Of a stretch of 64,000 nt of DNA, positions 18,447-27,567 are shown in pieces. The stretch covers positions 620,001 to 684,000 of the forward strand of contig NZ_JYJB01000009.1 in NCBI RefSeq assembly GCF_000956475.1, given 5' to 3'. The notes under the pieces were generated by a model. That model worked only from the letters and a program-made list of their open reading frames with translations, was not told the origin of the DNA and did no database searches. The stretch's first letter is position 1. Each line of letters begins with the position of its first letter. The translations under genes and the position numbers were made by a program. Source of the stretch: Microbacterium hydrocarbonoxydans (GTDB lineage: Bacteria; Actinomycetota; Actinomycetes; Actinomycetales; Microbacteriaceae).

Positions 18447-19954
18447 CGTGCGCTCCAAGGAACCTCTGCGCTGGGGTGGAAGCTGATGCCCTCAGCCTTC
18501 CACAGCGGGGCCATCGCTCCCAGGCGCTCGCGGAAGGACTCCCAGCTGCGCTCGGGGGCCGCACGCGGAGACCAGGAGATCTCGGCGTGCGCGGCGGCGC
18601 GCGGGAAGACGAGCTGCTCGACGTCGGTCCAGGTGCGGGCCGTCTCGGTCCACAGCGGCGCTTCGATGCCGAGGATCGCGGCGTCCGGCAGATCGAGCAC
18701 GGCCGTCGGATCCCAGTCGTAGGCGGTCTGCACGTCGATCGTCCCGGCCCAGTCGAGGCCGAGCGGGAAGTCGGGGGAGTACTTCATGTCGAGGTAGGCC
18801 GCGTTCGAGGGCGACATGATCAGCGCGCCGCCCCTCGCCACGAAGCGCGCGGCTTCGGCAGCGTGCGCGTCCTCCGCCGTCGTGCCGCCCCAGTACTGCC
18901 CGACCGTGCCCTCGGCGATGTCGCCCGCCGAACCCATCTCGTGCCAGGCGAGCGGGGTCTTGCCCGCCTCGACGACGATCTGCGTCACGCGTGCGGCGAA
19001 CAGGTCGAAGTCGGCCTGAGGTGTGCCGAGCGACTCGTCGCCGCCCACGTGGATGTAGGGACCGGGGGTCATCTCCGTGAGCTCGCGGACGACGTCGCGA
19101 ATGAAGTCGTAGGTGCGGTCTTCGTGGATCCGCACGCTCGAATGCCCGACGCCCCACCCGGTGTACGGCTCTCCGGACACCGGCAGCGGCTGGCCGAGGC
19201 GCGCCGAATCGGCGACCAGGTCGTCACCCAGAACCGGTGCTTCCACGAGGTCGGGATAGGCGACGCCGATCGCGTGCGTGTGGCCAGGGAGGTCGATCTC
19301 GGGGATCACGATCATGTGGCGGGAGGCCGCGTAGTCCACGATCTCGCGGTAGTCGTCCTTGGAGTAGAAGCCGCCGGGGTCGCTGTTCGCAGCGCTCGCC
19401 GACGCGCGTTCGGTGAGCAGCGGCCACGAGTCGATCTCGATGCGCCAGCCCTGGTCGTCGCTGAGGTGCAGGTGCAGGTGGTTGAACTTGAGGGCGCTCG
19501 TGCTGTCGATGAACCGCTTCACGTCGGCGACTCCGAAGAAGTGCCTGGCCACGTCGAGCATGACGCCTCGGCGGGGGAAGCGCGGGGCATCCGCGATCTG
19601 CGCGCGGAGGAATCCCCAGCTGCCGTCCTCGTCTTGACGCAGCAGCTGCAGCAGGGTCTGGAAGCCGTAGAAGAGCCCCGCGTCGTCGGCGCCGATGATC
19701 TCGACCCTGTCGCCGACGGTAAGCGTATAGCCCTCGGATGCGGCGACGGCCGAGTCGACGCGCAGCACGATCTCGGCACCGCCGTCTGCCTCCACGAGGC
19801 GGATGCCGCTGCGCCGCTCGATCGCCGCGATCAGCTGCGTCGCGGCGGGCGCCGGCCCGGCGATGCGGAAGCCCGTGGCGACCGGCATCCGTCCTTCCTC
19901 TGCGGTCGCAGACACGGGAACCGGCACGAGCGGCAGAGGATACGGAAAGACCAT
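18443..19954 (-). CDS. Beta-N-acetylhexosaminidase (GH20)
   Basis: A 503-residue glycosidase that removes terminal beta-GlcNAc from chitooligosaccharides or peptidoglycan fragments by substrate-assisted catalysis. An N-terminal GH20b domain (about residues 10-130) precedes the barrel with RRGVMLDVARHFF, NHLHLHLSDDQGW, PEIDLPGH and the catalytic HVGGDE (His302, Asp306, Glu307). No signal peptide is evident, so it acts on imported sugars. The ATG at 19954 is chosen over a TTG two codons earlier. The family motif is complete here, unlike in the GH20 half of the fusion protein at 6312-9584. Confidence 0.93.
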   Translation of the reverse strand: MVFPYPLPLVPVPVSATAEEGRMPVATGFRIAGPAPAATQLIAAIERRSGIRLVEADGGAEIVLRVDSAVAASEGYTLTVGDRVEIIGADDAGLFYGFQTLLQLLRQDEDGSWGFLRAQIADAPRFPRRGVMLDVARHFFGVADVKRFIDSTSALKFNHLHLHLSDDQGWRIEIDSWPLLTERASASAANSDPGGFYSKDDYREIVDYAASRHMIVIPEIDLPGHTHAIGVAYPDLVEAPVLGDDLVADSARLGQPLPVSGEPYTGWGVGHSSVRIHEDRTYDFIRDVVRELTEMTPGPYIHVGGDESLGTPQADFDLFAARVTQIVVEAGKTPLAWHEMGSAGDIAEGTVGQYWGGTTAEDAHAAEAARFVARGGALIMSPSNAAYLDMKYSPDFPLGLDWAGTIDVQTAYDWDPTAVLDLPDAAILGIEAPLWTETARTWTDVEQLVFPRAAAHAEISWSPRAAPERSWESFRERLGAMAPLWKAEGISFHPSAEVPWSAR

Positions 19955-20040
19955 GAACAAAACCTACCCTGCCGTGTTGCGGGCTGAACAGGGGCGGATG
20001 TCATCACGGCGTCATCGCCCGCGGCATCCGCTATGCTCGT

Positions 20041-20118
20041 AACCGTCGCGACTGGCGTCTGGGTGGACTACCACCGGGGAGCGACTGACCACGGAATTCG
20101 ACCGCGCGCCTGGGCCGA
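20041..20118 (+). promoter_or_regulatory. ZTP (pfl) riboswitch in the glyA leader
   Basis: The leader contains the hallmarks of the ZTP/ZMP riboswitch: GTCGCGACTGGCG, then the GTGG/CCACCGGGGAGCGAC segment and, after a short linker, CCGCGCGCCTGGGC. A TATGCT box at 20032-20037 fits a -10 just before it. The aptamer senses the purine/folate alarmones ZTP and ZMP, which rise when 10-formyl-tetrahydrofolate is short, and turns on one-carbon genes, here glyA and probably folD. Confidence 0.9.
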
Positions 20119-20159
20119 TGAAGCATCCCTTCGAATCCGTCGTCAGAGGAGCACGTCAC

Positions 20160-21434
20160 ATGACCGACCGTTACTTCAACGCCCCGCTCGCCGAGGTCGA
20201 CCCCGAGATCGCCGAGGTCCTCGATCGCGAACTCAAGCGCCAGCAGACGTTCCTCGAGATGATCGCGTCCGAGAACTTCGTGCCCGTCTCGGTGCTGCAG
20301 TCGCAGGGCTCCGTTCTCACGAACAAGTACGCCGAGGGATACCCCGGCCGTCGATACTACGGCGGCTGCGAAGAGGTCGACGTCGCCGAGGAGCTCGCGA
20401 TCCAGCGAGCGAAGGACCTCTTCGGTGCCGAGTTCGCGAACGTCCAGCCGCACTCGGGCGCCTCCGCGAACGCCGCCGTGCTGCACGCGATCGCCCGCCC
20501 CGGTGACACCCTGCTCGGCCTCTCGCTCGATCAGGGCGGCCACCTCACGCACGGCATGAAGATCAACTTCTCCGGCCGTCTCTACGACATCGTCGCCTAC
20601 GGCGTGAACCCGGAGACCTCGACGATCGACATGGACGAGGTCCGCCGTCTCGCGATCGAGCACAAGCCGAAGGTGATCATCGCCGGCTGGTCGGCCTACC
20701 CGCGCACGCTCGACTTCGCGGCGTTCCGCGCGATCGCCGACGAGGTCGGTGCGCTGCTCTGGGTCGACATGGCGCACTTCGCCGGCCTCGTCGCCGCAGG
20801 GCTCCACCCGAACCCCGTGCCGCACGCCCACGTCGTCTCGTCGACCGTGCACAAGACGATCGGCGGCCCGCGCTCGGGCTTCATCCTCACCAACGACGCC
20901 GACATCGCGAAGAAGATCAACTCCGCGGTCTTCCCGGGTCAGCAGGGCGGCCCCCTCATGCACGTGATCGCGGCGAAGGCGACCGCGTTCAAGCTCGCGG
21001 GCACTCCCGAGTTCAAGGAGCGTCAGGAGCGAGTGCTGCGGGGAGCTGCGATCCTCGCGGAGCGCCTCTCGCAGCAGGACGTGAAGGATGCCGGCATCGG
21101 CGTGCGCTCCGGCGGCACCGACGTGCACCTGGTCCTGGTCGATCTGCGCGATGCCGCGATCGACGGCAAGCAGGCCGAAGACCTGCTGCACGACATCCAC
21201 ATCACCGTCAACCGCAACGCCGTTCCGAACGACCCTCGTCCGCCGATGGTCACCTCGGGTCTGCGCATCGGCACCCCGGCTCTCGCGACCCGCGGGTTCG
21301 GCGACGCCGAGTTCACCGAGGTCGCCGACGTGATCGCTCTCGCGCTGCTTCCCGGTGCGGACGTCGAGGCACTGCGCGCCCGCGTCGACGCGCTCGCCGC
21401 AGCCTTCCCGCTGTACCCCGACCTGCAGCAGTAA
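20160..21434 (+). CDS. glyA: Serine hydroxymethyltransferase
   Basis: A PLP enzyme interconverting serine and glycine with transfer of a one-carbon unit to tetrahydrofolate. The 424-residue chain has the SHMT signature [13 protein letters not shown] with the PLP lysine Lys232, and the N-terminal [16 protein letters not shown]. The ATG at 20160 follows AGAGGAG; a frame-matched ATG 14 codons earlier lies in the riboswitch 3' part. Expression should respond to the ZTP riboswitch. folD lies 132 bases downstream in the same direction. Confidence 0.97.
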   Translation: MTDRYFNAPLAEVDPEIAEVLDRELKRQQTFLEMIASENFVPVSVLQSQGSVLTNKYAEGYPGRRYYGGCEEVDVAEELAIQRAKDLFGAEFANVQPHSGASANAAVLHAIARPGDTLLGLSLDQGGHLTHGMKINFSGRLYDIVAYGVNPETSTIDMDEVRRLAIEHKPKVIIAGWSAYPRTLDFAAFRAIADEVGALLWVDMAHFAGLVAAGLHPNPVPHAHVVSSTVHKTIGGPRSGFILTNDADIAKKINSAVFPGQQGGPLMHVIAAKATAFKLAGTPEFKERQERVLRGAAILAERLSQQDVKDAGIGVRSGGTDVHLVLVDLRDAAIDGKQAEDLLHDIHITVNRNAVPNDPRPPMVTSGLRIGTPALATRGFGDAEFTEVADVIALALLPGADVEALRARVDALAAAFPLYPDLQQ

Positions 21435-21457
21435 GCATCAGCATCCGCGATCCCGCT

Positions 21458-21543
21458 GCGCCGAGTGCACGGGATCTCGGCGAGTGCACGGCTTCTCGAC
21501 GTGAGGAAGCCGTGCACTCGATGCCAAGCCGTGCACTCGGCGC
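21458..21543. repeat. Nested inverted repeats between glyA and folD
   Basis: Four copies of CGAGTGCACGG form two nested perfect stems. The outer arms GCGCCGAGTGCACGG are at 21458-21472 and 21529-21543; the inner arms CGAGTGCACGGCTTC are at 21481-21495 and 21506-21520. It could act as an mRNA-stabilising or attenuating structure inside the glyA-folD transcript, or be a small non-autonomous repeat. No coding potential. Confidence 0.9.
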
Positions 21544-21566
21544 GTGGCGACAAGGAGAAAGACGAC

Positions 21567-22445
21567 ATGACCGCGAAGATCCTCGACGGCAAGGCTGCCG
21601 CAGCCTCCATCAAGGCCGAACTCACCGAGCGCGTCGCCGCTCTCAAGGAGAAGGGCATCGTCCCCGGCATCGCGACGGTGCTCGTCGGCGCGGACCCGGC
21701 CTCCCAGCTGTACGTCGGCATGAAGCACCGGCAGTCCGAAGCCATCGGCATGAACTCGATCCAGCGTGAGCTCCCGGCGGACGCCACGCAGGAAGACGTC
21801 GAGGCGCTGATCGACGAGCTCAACGCCGACCCCGACTGCCACGGCTACATCGTGCAGCTGCCGCTGCCGAAGCACCTGGACACGGATGCGATCCTCGAGC
21901 GGATCGACCCGGCGAAGGATGCCGACGGACTGCACCCGACCAACCTCGGCCGCCTCGTGCTCAACGTGAACAACCCGATCACGACGCCGCTGCCGTGCAC
22001 GCCGCGCGGCGTGATCGAGCTGCTGCTGCGCAACGACTACGACCTGGGGGGCAAGCACGTCGTCGTCGTCGGGCGCGGTGTCACGATCGGCCGACCCATG
22101 GGCCTGCTGCTGACCCGTCGCGACATCAACGCCACCGTCACCCAGGTGCACACGGGTACCCCGGACATGTCGCCGTACCTGCGTCAGGCCGATGTGATCG
22201 TGGCCGGGGCGGGCGTCAAGCACCTCATCAAGGCCGAGGACGTCAAGCCGGGTGCCGCGGTTCTCGACGTCGGTGTCACGCGCGAGACGGATGCCGAGAC
22301 CGGCAAGAGCCTCGTGTTCGGCGATGTGCACCCCGATGTCGCCGAGGTCGCGGGGTTCCTCTCGCCGAACCCGGGCGGCGTCGGTCCGATGACCGTCGCG
22401 CTGCTCATGACGAACGTCGTCGAGGCCGCCGAGCGCCTCGTCTGA
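21567..22445 (+). CDS. folD: Bifunctional methylenetetrahydrofolate dehydrogenase/cyclohydrolase
   Basis: Converts 5,10-methylene-THF to 10-formyl-THF, the next step after glyA. The 292-residue protein shows the FolD blocks [52 protein letters not shown] and the NADP site [14 protein letters not shown]. The ATG at 21567 follows AAGGAGA. Probably cotranscribed with glyA across the nested hairpin. Confidence 0.97.
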   Translation: MTAKILDGKAAAASIKAELTERVAALKEKGIVPGIATVLVGADPASQLYVGMKHRQSEAIGMNSIQRELPADATQEDVEALIDELNADPDCHGYIVQLPLPKHLDTDAILERIDPAKDADGLHPTNLGRLVLNVNNPITTPLPCTPRGVIELLLRNDYDLGGKHVVVVGRGVTIGRPMGLLLTRRDINATVTQVHTGTPDMSPYLRQADVIVAGAGVKHLIKAEDVKPGAAVLDVGVTRETDAETGKSLVFGDVHPDVAEVAGFLSPNPGGVGPMTVALLMTNVVEAAERLV

Positions 22446-22459
22446 CCGGCGCCGCGGTC

Positions 22460-23014
22460 TCAGCCCAGCTCGTCGAGCATGCGGCGCTGCTCGGCGGTCA
22501 GGCCGTCGTTCAGCTCCTGGCGGCCTTCTGCGGTCGCGGAGGAGTCGGATGCCGGAGCATCGCCTCCCCTCGGCCTCTGAGCCTGTCGAAGGGTCGCCGA
22601 GACGGTGTCGTAGACCTCTGCCGTCTTGGCGCGCAGCCGGTCGTCGAAGCGGTCATAGACCATCCAGCCGATCAGGAGCACGAGGGGTGGCAGAGCCAAG
22701 CCCCAGAACCCCGAGGCGCGCACGGCGCTCAACCACACGGTGAGCACCCAGATGATGAGTTCGACGATGTAGACGAGCGCGTATTGCACGGTCTTCTCGC
22801 CGACCTGCGAGCGGTCTCCTGCGGACTTCGCCGCGGAGCGCCGGAAGGCGGCGCCGAGCGCGGGCTTCACGAACAGCGCGGCGAGGGTGAGGATCACGGC
22901 CGCCCACAGTGCGTGGAATCCGACGCTGACGCGGCTGAACAGCAGGCCGATGAGCACCAGGACGACGACGTTGAACACATAGAGCGCGGCGAACCGGACG
23001 ATTCCGTTCTTCAT
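22460..23014 (-). CDS. Uncharacterised multi-pass membrane protein
   Basis: 184 residues with about four membrane helices: roughly 5-27, 33-51, 74-92 and 98-116. A charged cytoplasmic tail ends in LTAEQRRMLDELG. The general shape resembles small 4-TM proteins annotated as holin-like in actinobacteria, but no diagnostic motif is present. Part of the tail is encoded by a dispersed repeat at 22577-22593. Convergent with folD, 14 bases apart. Confidence 0.7.
   Translation of the reverse strand: MKNGIVRFAALYVFNVVVLVLIGLLFSRVSVGFHALWAAVILTLAALFVKPALGAAFRRSAAKSAGDRSQVGEKTVQYALVYIVELIIWVLTVWLSAVRASGFWGLALPPLVLLIGWMVYDRFDDRLRAKTAEVYDTVSATLRQAQRPRGGDAPASDSSATAEGRQELNDGLTAEQRRMLDELG
22577..22593. repeat. 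Dispersed element (CTGAGCCTGTCGAAGGG) inside a coding region
   Basis: One copy of the element whose core is CTTCGACAGGCTCAG; other copies lie at 42766, 53483, 53528 and 63823. Here it encodes part of the cytoplasmic tail of the membrane protein and keeps its frame open. Confidence 0.8.
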
Positions 23015-23051
23015 GGCTCCAGATTCCCACATCCGCGCCCTGGGCTCGGCG

Positions 23052-23774
23052 TCAGGCCTTCGCGCCGAGCGAGCCGTCGAAGCCGACGATGCGCGCCTGC
23101 TCGTCGAAGCGGAAACGCGCCGACCCCGAGGCATCGACCACGGTGGCCCCGGTGTAGTTCTCATCCGCCCAGGTGAGGTTCCAGCCCGCGAGGCGGGCGA
23201 GATCCCAGACCGCGGTCCGAGCGTCGGGAAGGGCGAGGCCGGAGAGGATGCGGGGGAGCGCGATGACCGCCGCGGCGACGGTGAGATCGGGCAGGGGCGC
23301 GTCGAGCAGGAAGACGGCACGCGTGCCGCCGCCGATCGGCGCCGAGTAGTAGGGGGCGCGTCCCGTGATCTCGGTCGCTGCGCCGCCGACCGTGTGCGCG
23401 GAGGCGGCGATCCAGGATTCATCTCCTGATGCATCGGCGGGGAACGGCAGCTCCGGGTCGAACAGCTCGGCGATGCCCTGCTCGAGCCCGTGCGCACGCA
23501 GTCGGCTCGCGAGCCCGTCGGCGGCGCCCTGTGGATGAGCCCAGGCCCACAGCAGGGAACGCGGTCCCGGGGCGATCGTCGCGATCAGATGCGCATGCGT
23601 GACGATCTGTCGCGAGGGATCGGCGTTCGCGGTGAAGGTGATCGTGCCGGCGGTCATGTCGGCGTCCCAGCGGTGATCGCCCAGCTCTTCGGTCGCGGTG
23701 ACCAGGGCGTCCTGGCGGAGGGCGGTGAACAGGGCGGCGCGGTCGGCGAGCGACTGGAGAGCGGCGAAGGTCAT
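23052..23774 (-). CDS. DUF6882-like protein of unknown function
   Basis: 240 residues, soluble, no signal peptide or membrane helix. Features: a Trp/Gly-rich LLWAWAHPQG, GGGTRAVFLLDAP, and a C-terminal ARFRFDEQARIVGFDG strand pair. The pattern resembles the family labelled DUF6882 in actinobacteria; function is unknown. It lies 37 bases upstream of the membrane protein gene on the same strand, so cotranscription is possible. Confidence 0.65.
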   Translation of the reverse strand: MTFAALQSLADRAALFTALRQDALVTATEELGDHRWDADMTAGTITFTANADPSRQIVTHAHLIATIAPGPRSLLWAWAHPQGAADGLASRLRAHGLEQGIAELFDPELPFPADASGDESWIAASAHTVGGAATEITGRAPYYSAPIGGGTRAVFLLDAPLPDLTVAAAVIALPRILSGLALPDARTAVWDLARLAGWNLTWADENYTGATVVDASGSARFRFDEQARIVGFDGSLGAKA

Positions 23775-23816
23775 GCGCTCAGTCTTATCGGGGTTGCTAT
23801 GAATCCGCCAGCCGGG

Positions 23817-25040
23817 TCAGCGCGCGACCGCGCCCTCGATGCGTCCCATCCGCCAGACGCTGGGCACCAGCATCGTGCCCAGTGCGATCACGGCGTAGAC
23901 GACCGCAGAGCCGACGAGCAGCGACGATACGTCGACGTGCCCGATCAGCCAGCCGAAGGCGAGGGTGCCCAGCGGCATGGCGACGAAGCTCGCCAGCATG
24001 TCGTAGCTCGCGACCCGAGACAGCTTGTCTCCGGGGATCTGCTCCATCTCGGTGACGTTCCATCCGGTGTTGAACACCTCGACTCCCGCGCCTGCCGCGA
24101 AGGCGGCCACGGCGACGACGAGGGCCTGCGGGTACAGCCCCATCACCGCCAGGGGAACCGCGAGAAGGCTCACCGCCAGCATCCCCCATCGCAGTGGCCG
24201 CCGAAGCGGCAGCCACATCATCAGGAGCGTCATGAGCAGGATGCCGGCGCCTTCGGCGCTGAGCACCCAACCCCATCCCGTGATGCCGAGGCGGGGATCG
24301 TTCTTGGCGATGTAGGGACCGGCCACGCCCCAGGCGCCGATGTGGATCGCGTTCATCACCATGAAGGCCAGGCAGATGCTCCACATCCACGTGCGCGACC
24401 AGAACTCGTGCCATCCCGTGCGCAGATCGCGGAAGAAGCTCGACTCGGAGGGATCGGGAGCCGGCAGCCTCACCATCGCCAGCAGCACGATCGCCACGAT
24501 CCAGGCTGCCGCCTGGATCACCATGACCCAGGCGGGGCCGGCCGTGGCGACGAGCGCGCCCGCGATGATCGGCCCGCCGATCGTCGTGGCCGATCGCACG
24601 AACGAGAGCATCGCATTCGCCTGCTGCAGATGCGCGGGAGTCGTCAGCTGGGGGATGATGCCCTGCATCGCAGGCATCACGAAGGCGGATGCTGCGCCGT
24701 TCACGGCAGACAGCGCCGCGAGCAGGGGGATCGTCGCGCTGCCGGTGAACAGGAGCGCGGCAGTCGTGCCGATCGAGAGGATGTCGATCACGTAGCAGGT
24801 CTGGATCACGAGGGCGCGCGGCAGCCGATCGGCGACCACTCCGCCGAAGATCAGGAACACGACGTTCGACAGCGTGAACACCGTCAGCACGATCGCGAGG
24901 GACTCCGGCGCGTTGTCGATGCCGAGAACGGCGAACGCCAGCGCGATCGACGACATGGAGCCGGCGATCATCGTGATGGCCCTGGAGAGGAAGAACCAGC
25001 GGAAGCCGGTGTCCCGCATCGCGGCCAAGCCGCGCGTCAT
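23817..25040 (-). CDS. MFS transporter, DHA3/EntS-like exporter
   Basis: 407 residues with about 12 membrane helices. The loop between helices 2 and 3 reads GGVVADRLPRALVI, the MFS motif A variant common in the DHA3 drug/siderophore exporter group. It likely exports a small molecule using the proton gradient; the substrate cannot be assigned. It is separated by about 80 bases from the LacI gene and is not obviously part of the sugar locus. Confidence 0.85.
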   Translation of the reverse strand: MTRGLAAMRDTGFRWFFLSRAITMIAGSMSSIALAFAVLGIDNAPESLAIVLTVFTLSNVVFLIFGGVVADRLPRALVIQTCYVIDILSIGTTAALLFTGSATIPLLAALSAVNGAASAFVMPAMQGIIPQLTTPAHLQQANAMLSFVRSATTIGGPIIAGALVATAGPAWVMVIQAAAWIVAIVLLAMVRLPAPDPSESSFFRDLRTGWHEFWSRTWMWSICLAFMVMNAIHIGAWGVAGPYIAKNDPRLGITGWGWVLSAEGAGILLMTLLMMWLPLRRPLRWGMLAVSLLAVPLAVMGLYPQALVVAVAAFAAGAGVEVFNTGWNVTEMEQIPGDKLSRVASYDMLASFVAMPLGTLAFGWLIGHVDVSSLLVGSAVVYAVIALGTMLVPSVWRMGRIEGAVAR

Positions 25041-25119
25041 CGACGGGATCCGGGTCTCTGCATCCGTTCATCCTGCCACGCGGGCCGGGGCGGGAGCCGT
25101 CGGCGGACCCGTCGGCGGC

Positions 25120-26118
25120 TCAGGTTGGGGCGACCGCCGTCGACGAGCGCACCACCAGCTCGGCCGGCATCCGCACGTGCTCGGGCTCGCCGCCCTCGAG
25201 CATCGACAGCAGCACGCGCACGGCCGACTCGCCCATCTCGATGAGCGGCTGTCGCACCGTCGTGAGCTGCGGGACGCTGGACGCCGCCTGCGGAACGTCG
25301 TCGAAACCCACGACCGACAGATCGCGCGGCGTCGTGAGCCCGCGCTCCGCGGCCACCCGGATCATCTCGATCGCCGTGAGGTCGTTCGCCGCGAACACCG
25401 CAGTGGGCGGATCGGGGAGCGTGAGCAGGGCGTGCGCTCCCGCCGTCGCCGACGCGGCCCGGTAGCCGCCGTCGATGATGAGGGCGGGGTCGGCGCGGAT
25501 GCCTGCGGCCTCCAGAGCCTGGCGGTAGCCCTCCTCGCGCTGCTGGGCCGACTCGAGGTCGGTGCGGCCGCGCAGATGACCGATGCGGCGGTGACCCAGC
25601 GAGATCAGATGCTCGGTCGCGGCCCTGGCGCCGTCGATGTTCTGCACGGCGACGGTCGCAGGCCCGTCGGGACCCGTGTGCGGGTCCACCGCGACGATCG
25701 GGACCGACGAGTGGGCGGGGGTCGTGGTCGGTGTCACGAGGATGGCGCCGTCGATCAGGGTGCCGCCGAGACGGGAGAGCGATCGTCGTTCCCAGCCCAG
25801 ATGGTCGCCGGCCGATACCGTCCCCGCGTACGCCAGCACGTCGTACGGCGTGCCCTGCAGTGCGGTCGAGACGCCCTGCAGAAGCTGCAGCGCGAACGGC
25901 TCGAACTCGGCCACGAGAACGCCGATCACGTTCGTGCGTCCACGGCGCATCGAGGTGGCGACGAGCGAGCTCTCGTAGCCGAGCTCGGCCACGACCTTGA
26001 GCACGTGGGCGTGGGTCGCCGCTGAGACGCCGTCGCGATCGTTGATCGCCTTCGACACGGTGGCGACGGAGACCCCGGCTGCGCGGGCGACGTCGGTGAT
26101 CGTCGGTCTGCGGTTCAT
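25120..26118 (-). CDS. LacI-family regulator of the adjacent oligosaccharide locus
   Basis: 332 residues: N-terminal helix-turn-helix RPTITDVARAAGVSVATVSK, hinge near residues 46-60, then a type-1 periplasmic-binding fold with GHRRIGHLRGR and AVFAANDLTAIEMI. Divergent from the sugar ABC/GH3/GH43 operon, with operator-like palindromes in the shared region, so it almost certainly represses that operon in the absence of the oligosaccharide. The ATG at 26118 starts exactly at the conserved MNRRPTITDVA. Confidence 0.92.
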   Translation of the reverse strand: MNRRPTITDVARAAGVSVATVSKAINDRDGVSAATHAHVLKVVAELGYESSLVATSMRRGRTNVIGVLVAEFEPFALQLLQGVSTALQGTPYDVLAYAGTVSAGDHLGWERRSLSRLGGTLIDGAILVTPTTTPAHSSVPIVAVDPHTGPDGPATVAVQNIDGARAATEHLISLGHRRIGHLRGRTDLESAQQREEGYRQALEAAGIRADPALIIDGGYRAASATAGAHALLTLPDPPTAVFAANDLTAIEMIRVAAERGLTTPRDLSVVGFDDVPQAASSVPQLTTVRQPLIEMGESAVRVLLSMLEGGEPEHVRMPAELVVRSSTAVAPT

Positions 26119-26136
26119 GTCATCCAGTCTACGTTT

Positions 26137-26163
26137 GGAAAACGTTATCGATATCGATTGACA
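26137..26163. promoter_or_regulatory. LacI operator overlapping the promoter of the sugar ABC/GH operon
   Basis: A GGAAAACGTTATC site with central CG (26138-26149) is followed by the perfect palindrome ATCGATATCGAT (26147-26158), which abuts a consensus -35 TTGACA at 26158-26163. The -10 is poor. The overlap of operator and -35 predicts repression by the divergent LacI protein. Confidence 0.6.
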
Positions 26164-26266
26164 CGATCGGGTTCGCAATGTCAGAGTGGGCGAAGCACAT
26201 TTGGTGTGGGCGGCAACATATCAAGGCGGATGCCGCACGAGAACTCGACGAAGAGGAGAACACAGC

Positions 26267-27559
26267 ATGAAGATGCGCAGAGCATGGGCGGCGGGCGTGA
26301 GCGTCGTCGCACTGGGGTCGCTCGGCCTGACCGGCTGCGCCGCCGGTGGAACCGATGCAGCGGATGACGGAAACGTGACGCTGACGGTCTGGCAGAACTC
26401 CACGACGGGTGACGGCAAGCAGTTCTGGGAGGACGCAGCGAAGGCCTTCCACGAGGAGAACCCGGATGTGACCGTCAAGGTCACCTCGATCCAGAACGAG
26501 GACATGGACGGCAAGCTGCAGACCGCCGTCAACTCGGGCGACATGCCGGATGTGTTCCTTGCGCGCGGCGGCGGCAAGCTCGCCGACATCGTGAGCGCAG
26601 GCAAGGTGAAGGACCTCACCGACCTCATCGACGACGACGTCAAGAAGGCGTTCGGCGATGCGCCGTTCAGCGCGTTCACGATCGACGGCAAGATCTACGG
26701 CATGCCGAGCGCCGTCCTCCCCGGCGGGATCTTCTACAGCAAGGACCTCTTCGCCCAGGCCGGCATCACCGAGGAGCCGAAGACCCTCGACGACCTCGAA
26801 GCCGCCGTCGACAAGCTGAAGGACGCGGGCATCGCACCGATCGCGCTGGGAGCGAAGGATGCCTGGCCCGCCGCGCACTGGTTCTACTTCTTCGCGGTGC
26901 GCGCCTGCAGCCAGGACATCGTGCAGAGCCTCTCGACGGATCCAGACTTCTCCGACCCGTGCTGGCTGACCGCCGCAGAGAACCTCGCCGACTTCGCGGC
27001 GATCGAGCCGTTCAACGACGGCTTCCTCACCACGACGGCGCAGCAGGGCGCCAACTCGTCCGCGGGGCTGCTCGCCAACCACCAGGCGGCGATGGAGCTC
27101 ATGGGAGCGTGGGATGTGGGCGTGATCGCCAGCCTCAGCCCCGACGAGAAGCCGCTGCCCGATCTGGGCTGGTTCCCCTTCCCTGAGGTCGATGGCGGCG
27201 ACGGCGAGCCCGGCGCCATGATGGGCGGCGTCGACGGCTACTCGTGCGCGGTGGATTCGCCGAAGGAGTGCGAGGAGTTCCTCAACTTCGTGTCGTCGAA
27301 GACCTGGCAGGAGAACTACGCCACCGCATTCCAGACGATTCCGGCCAGCCAGGACGCGAAGGGCGCGGTGACGGACCCCTCGCTGATCCCGCTGATGGAG
27401 GCATACGGCTCGGCTCCCTACGTGTCGCTGTGGCTCGACACTGCTCTCGGACAGAACGTCGGAAACGCCCTCAACACCGGCGTCGTCGAGATGCTCGCGG
27501 GCCAGGGCGACCCGAAGAAGCTGGTCGACAGCATCGCCAACGCGGCAGCGCGAGGCTGA
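26267..27559 (+). CDS. Sugar ABC transporter substrate-binding lipoprotein
   Basis: 430 residues, extracellular lipoprotein with signal peptide and lipobox LTGC (Cys24). The mature part is a type-1 (MalE/UgpB-like) solute-binding protein starting with LTVWQNSTTGDG. It delivers an oligosaccharide to the two permeases encoded next. Given the GH3 and GH43 enzymes downstream, the ligand is probably a xylo- or arabinoxylo-oligosaccharide. The ATG at 26267 follows AAGAGGAG. No ATPase is encoded here; such CUT1 systems commonly borrow a shared MsmK-type ATPase. Confidence 0.92.
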   Translation: MKMRRAWAAGVSVVALGSLGLTGCAAGGTDAADDGNVTLTVWQNSTTGDGKQFWEDAAKAFHEENPDVTVKVTSIQNEDMDGKLQTAVNSGDMPDVFLARGGGKLADIVSAGKVKDLTDLIDDDVKKAFGDAPFSAFTIDGKIYGMPSAVLPGGIFYSKDLFAQAGITEEPKTLDDLEAAVDKLKDAGIAPIALGAKDAWPAAHWFYFFAVRACSQDIVQSLSTDPDFSDPCWLTAAENLADFAAIEPFNDGFLTTTAQQGANSSAGLLANHQAAMELMGAWDVGVIASLSPDEKPLPDLGWFPFPEVDGGDGEPGAMMGGVDGYSCAVDSPKECEEFLNFVSSKTWQENYATAFQTIPASQDAKGAVTDPSLIPLMEAYGSAPYVSLWLDTALGQNVGNALNTGVVEMLAGQGDPKKLVDSIANAAARG

Positions 27560-27567
27560 TCCGCGAC

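Noticed and set aside
18476..19987. A 503-codon rightward frame opposite the GH20 gene
   Set aside because: Shadow of the GH20 gene, whose catalytic motifs are intact on the other strand.
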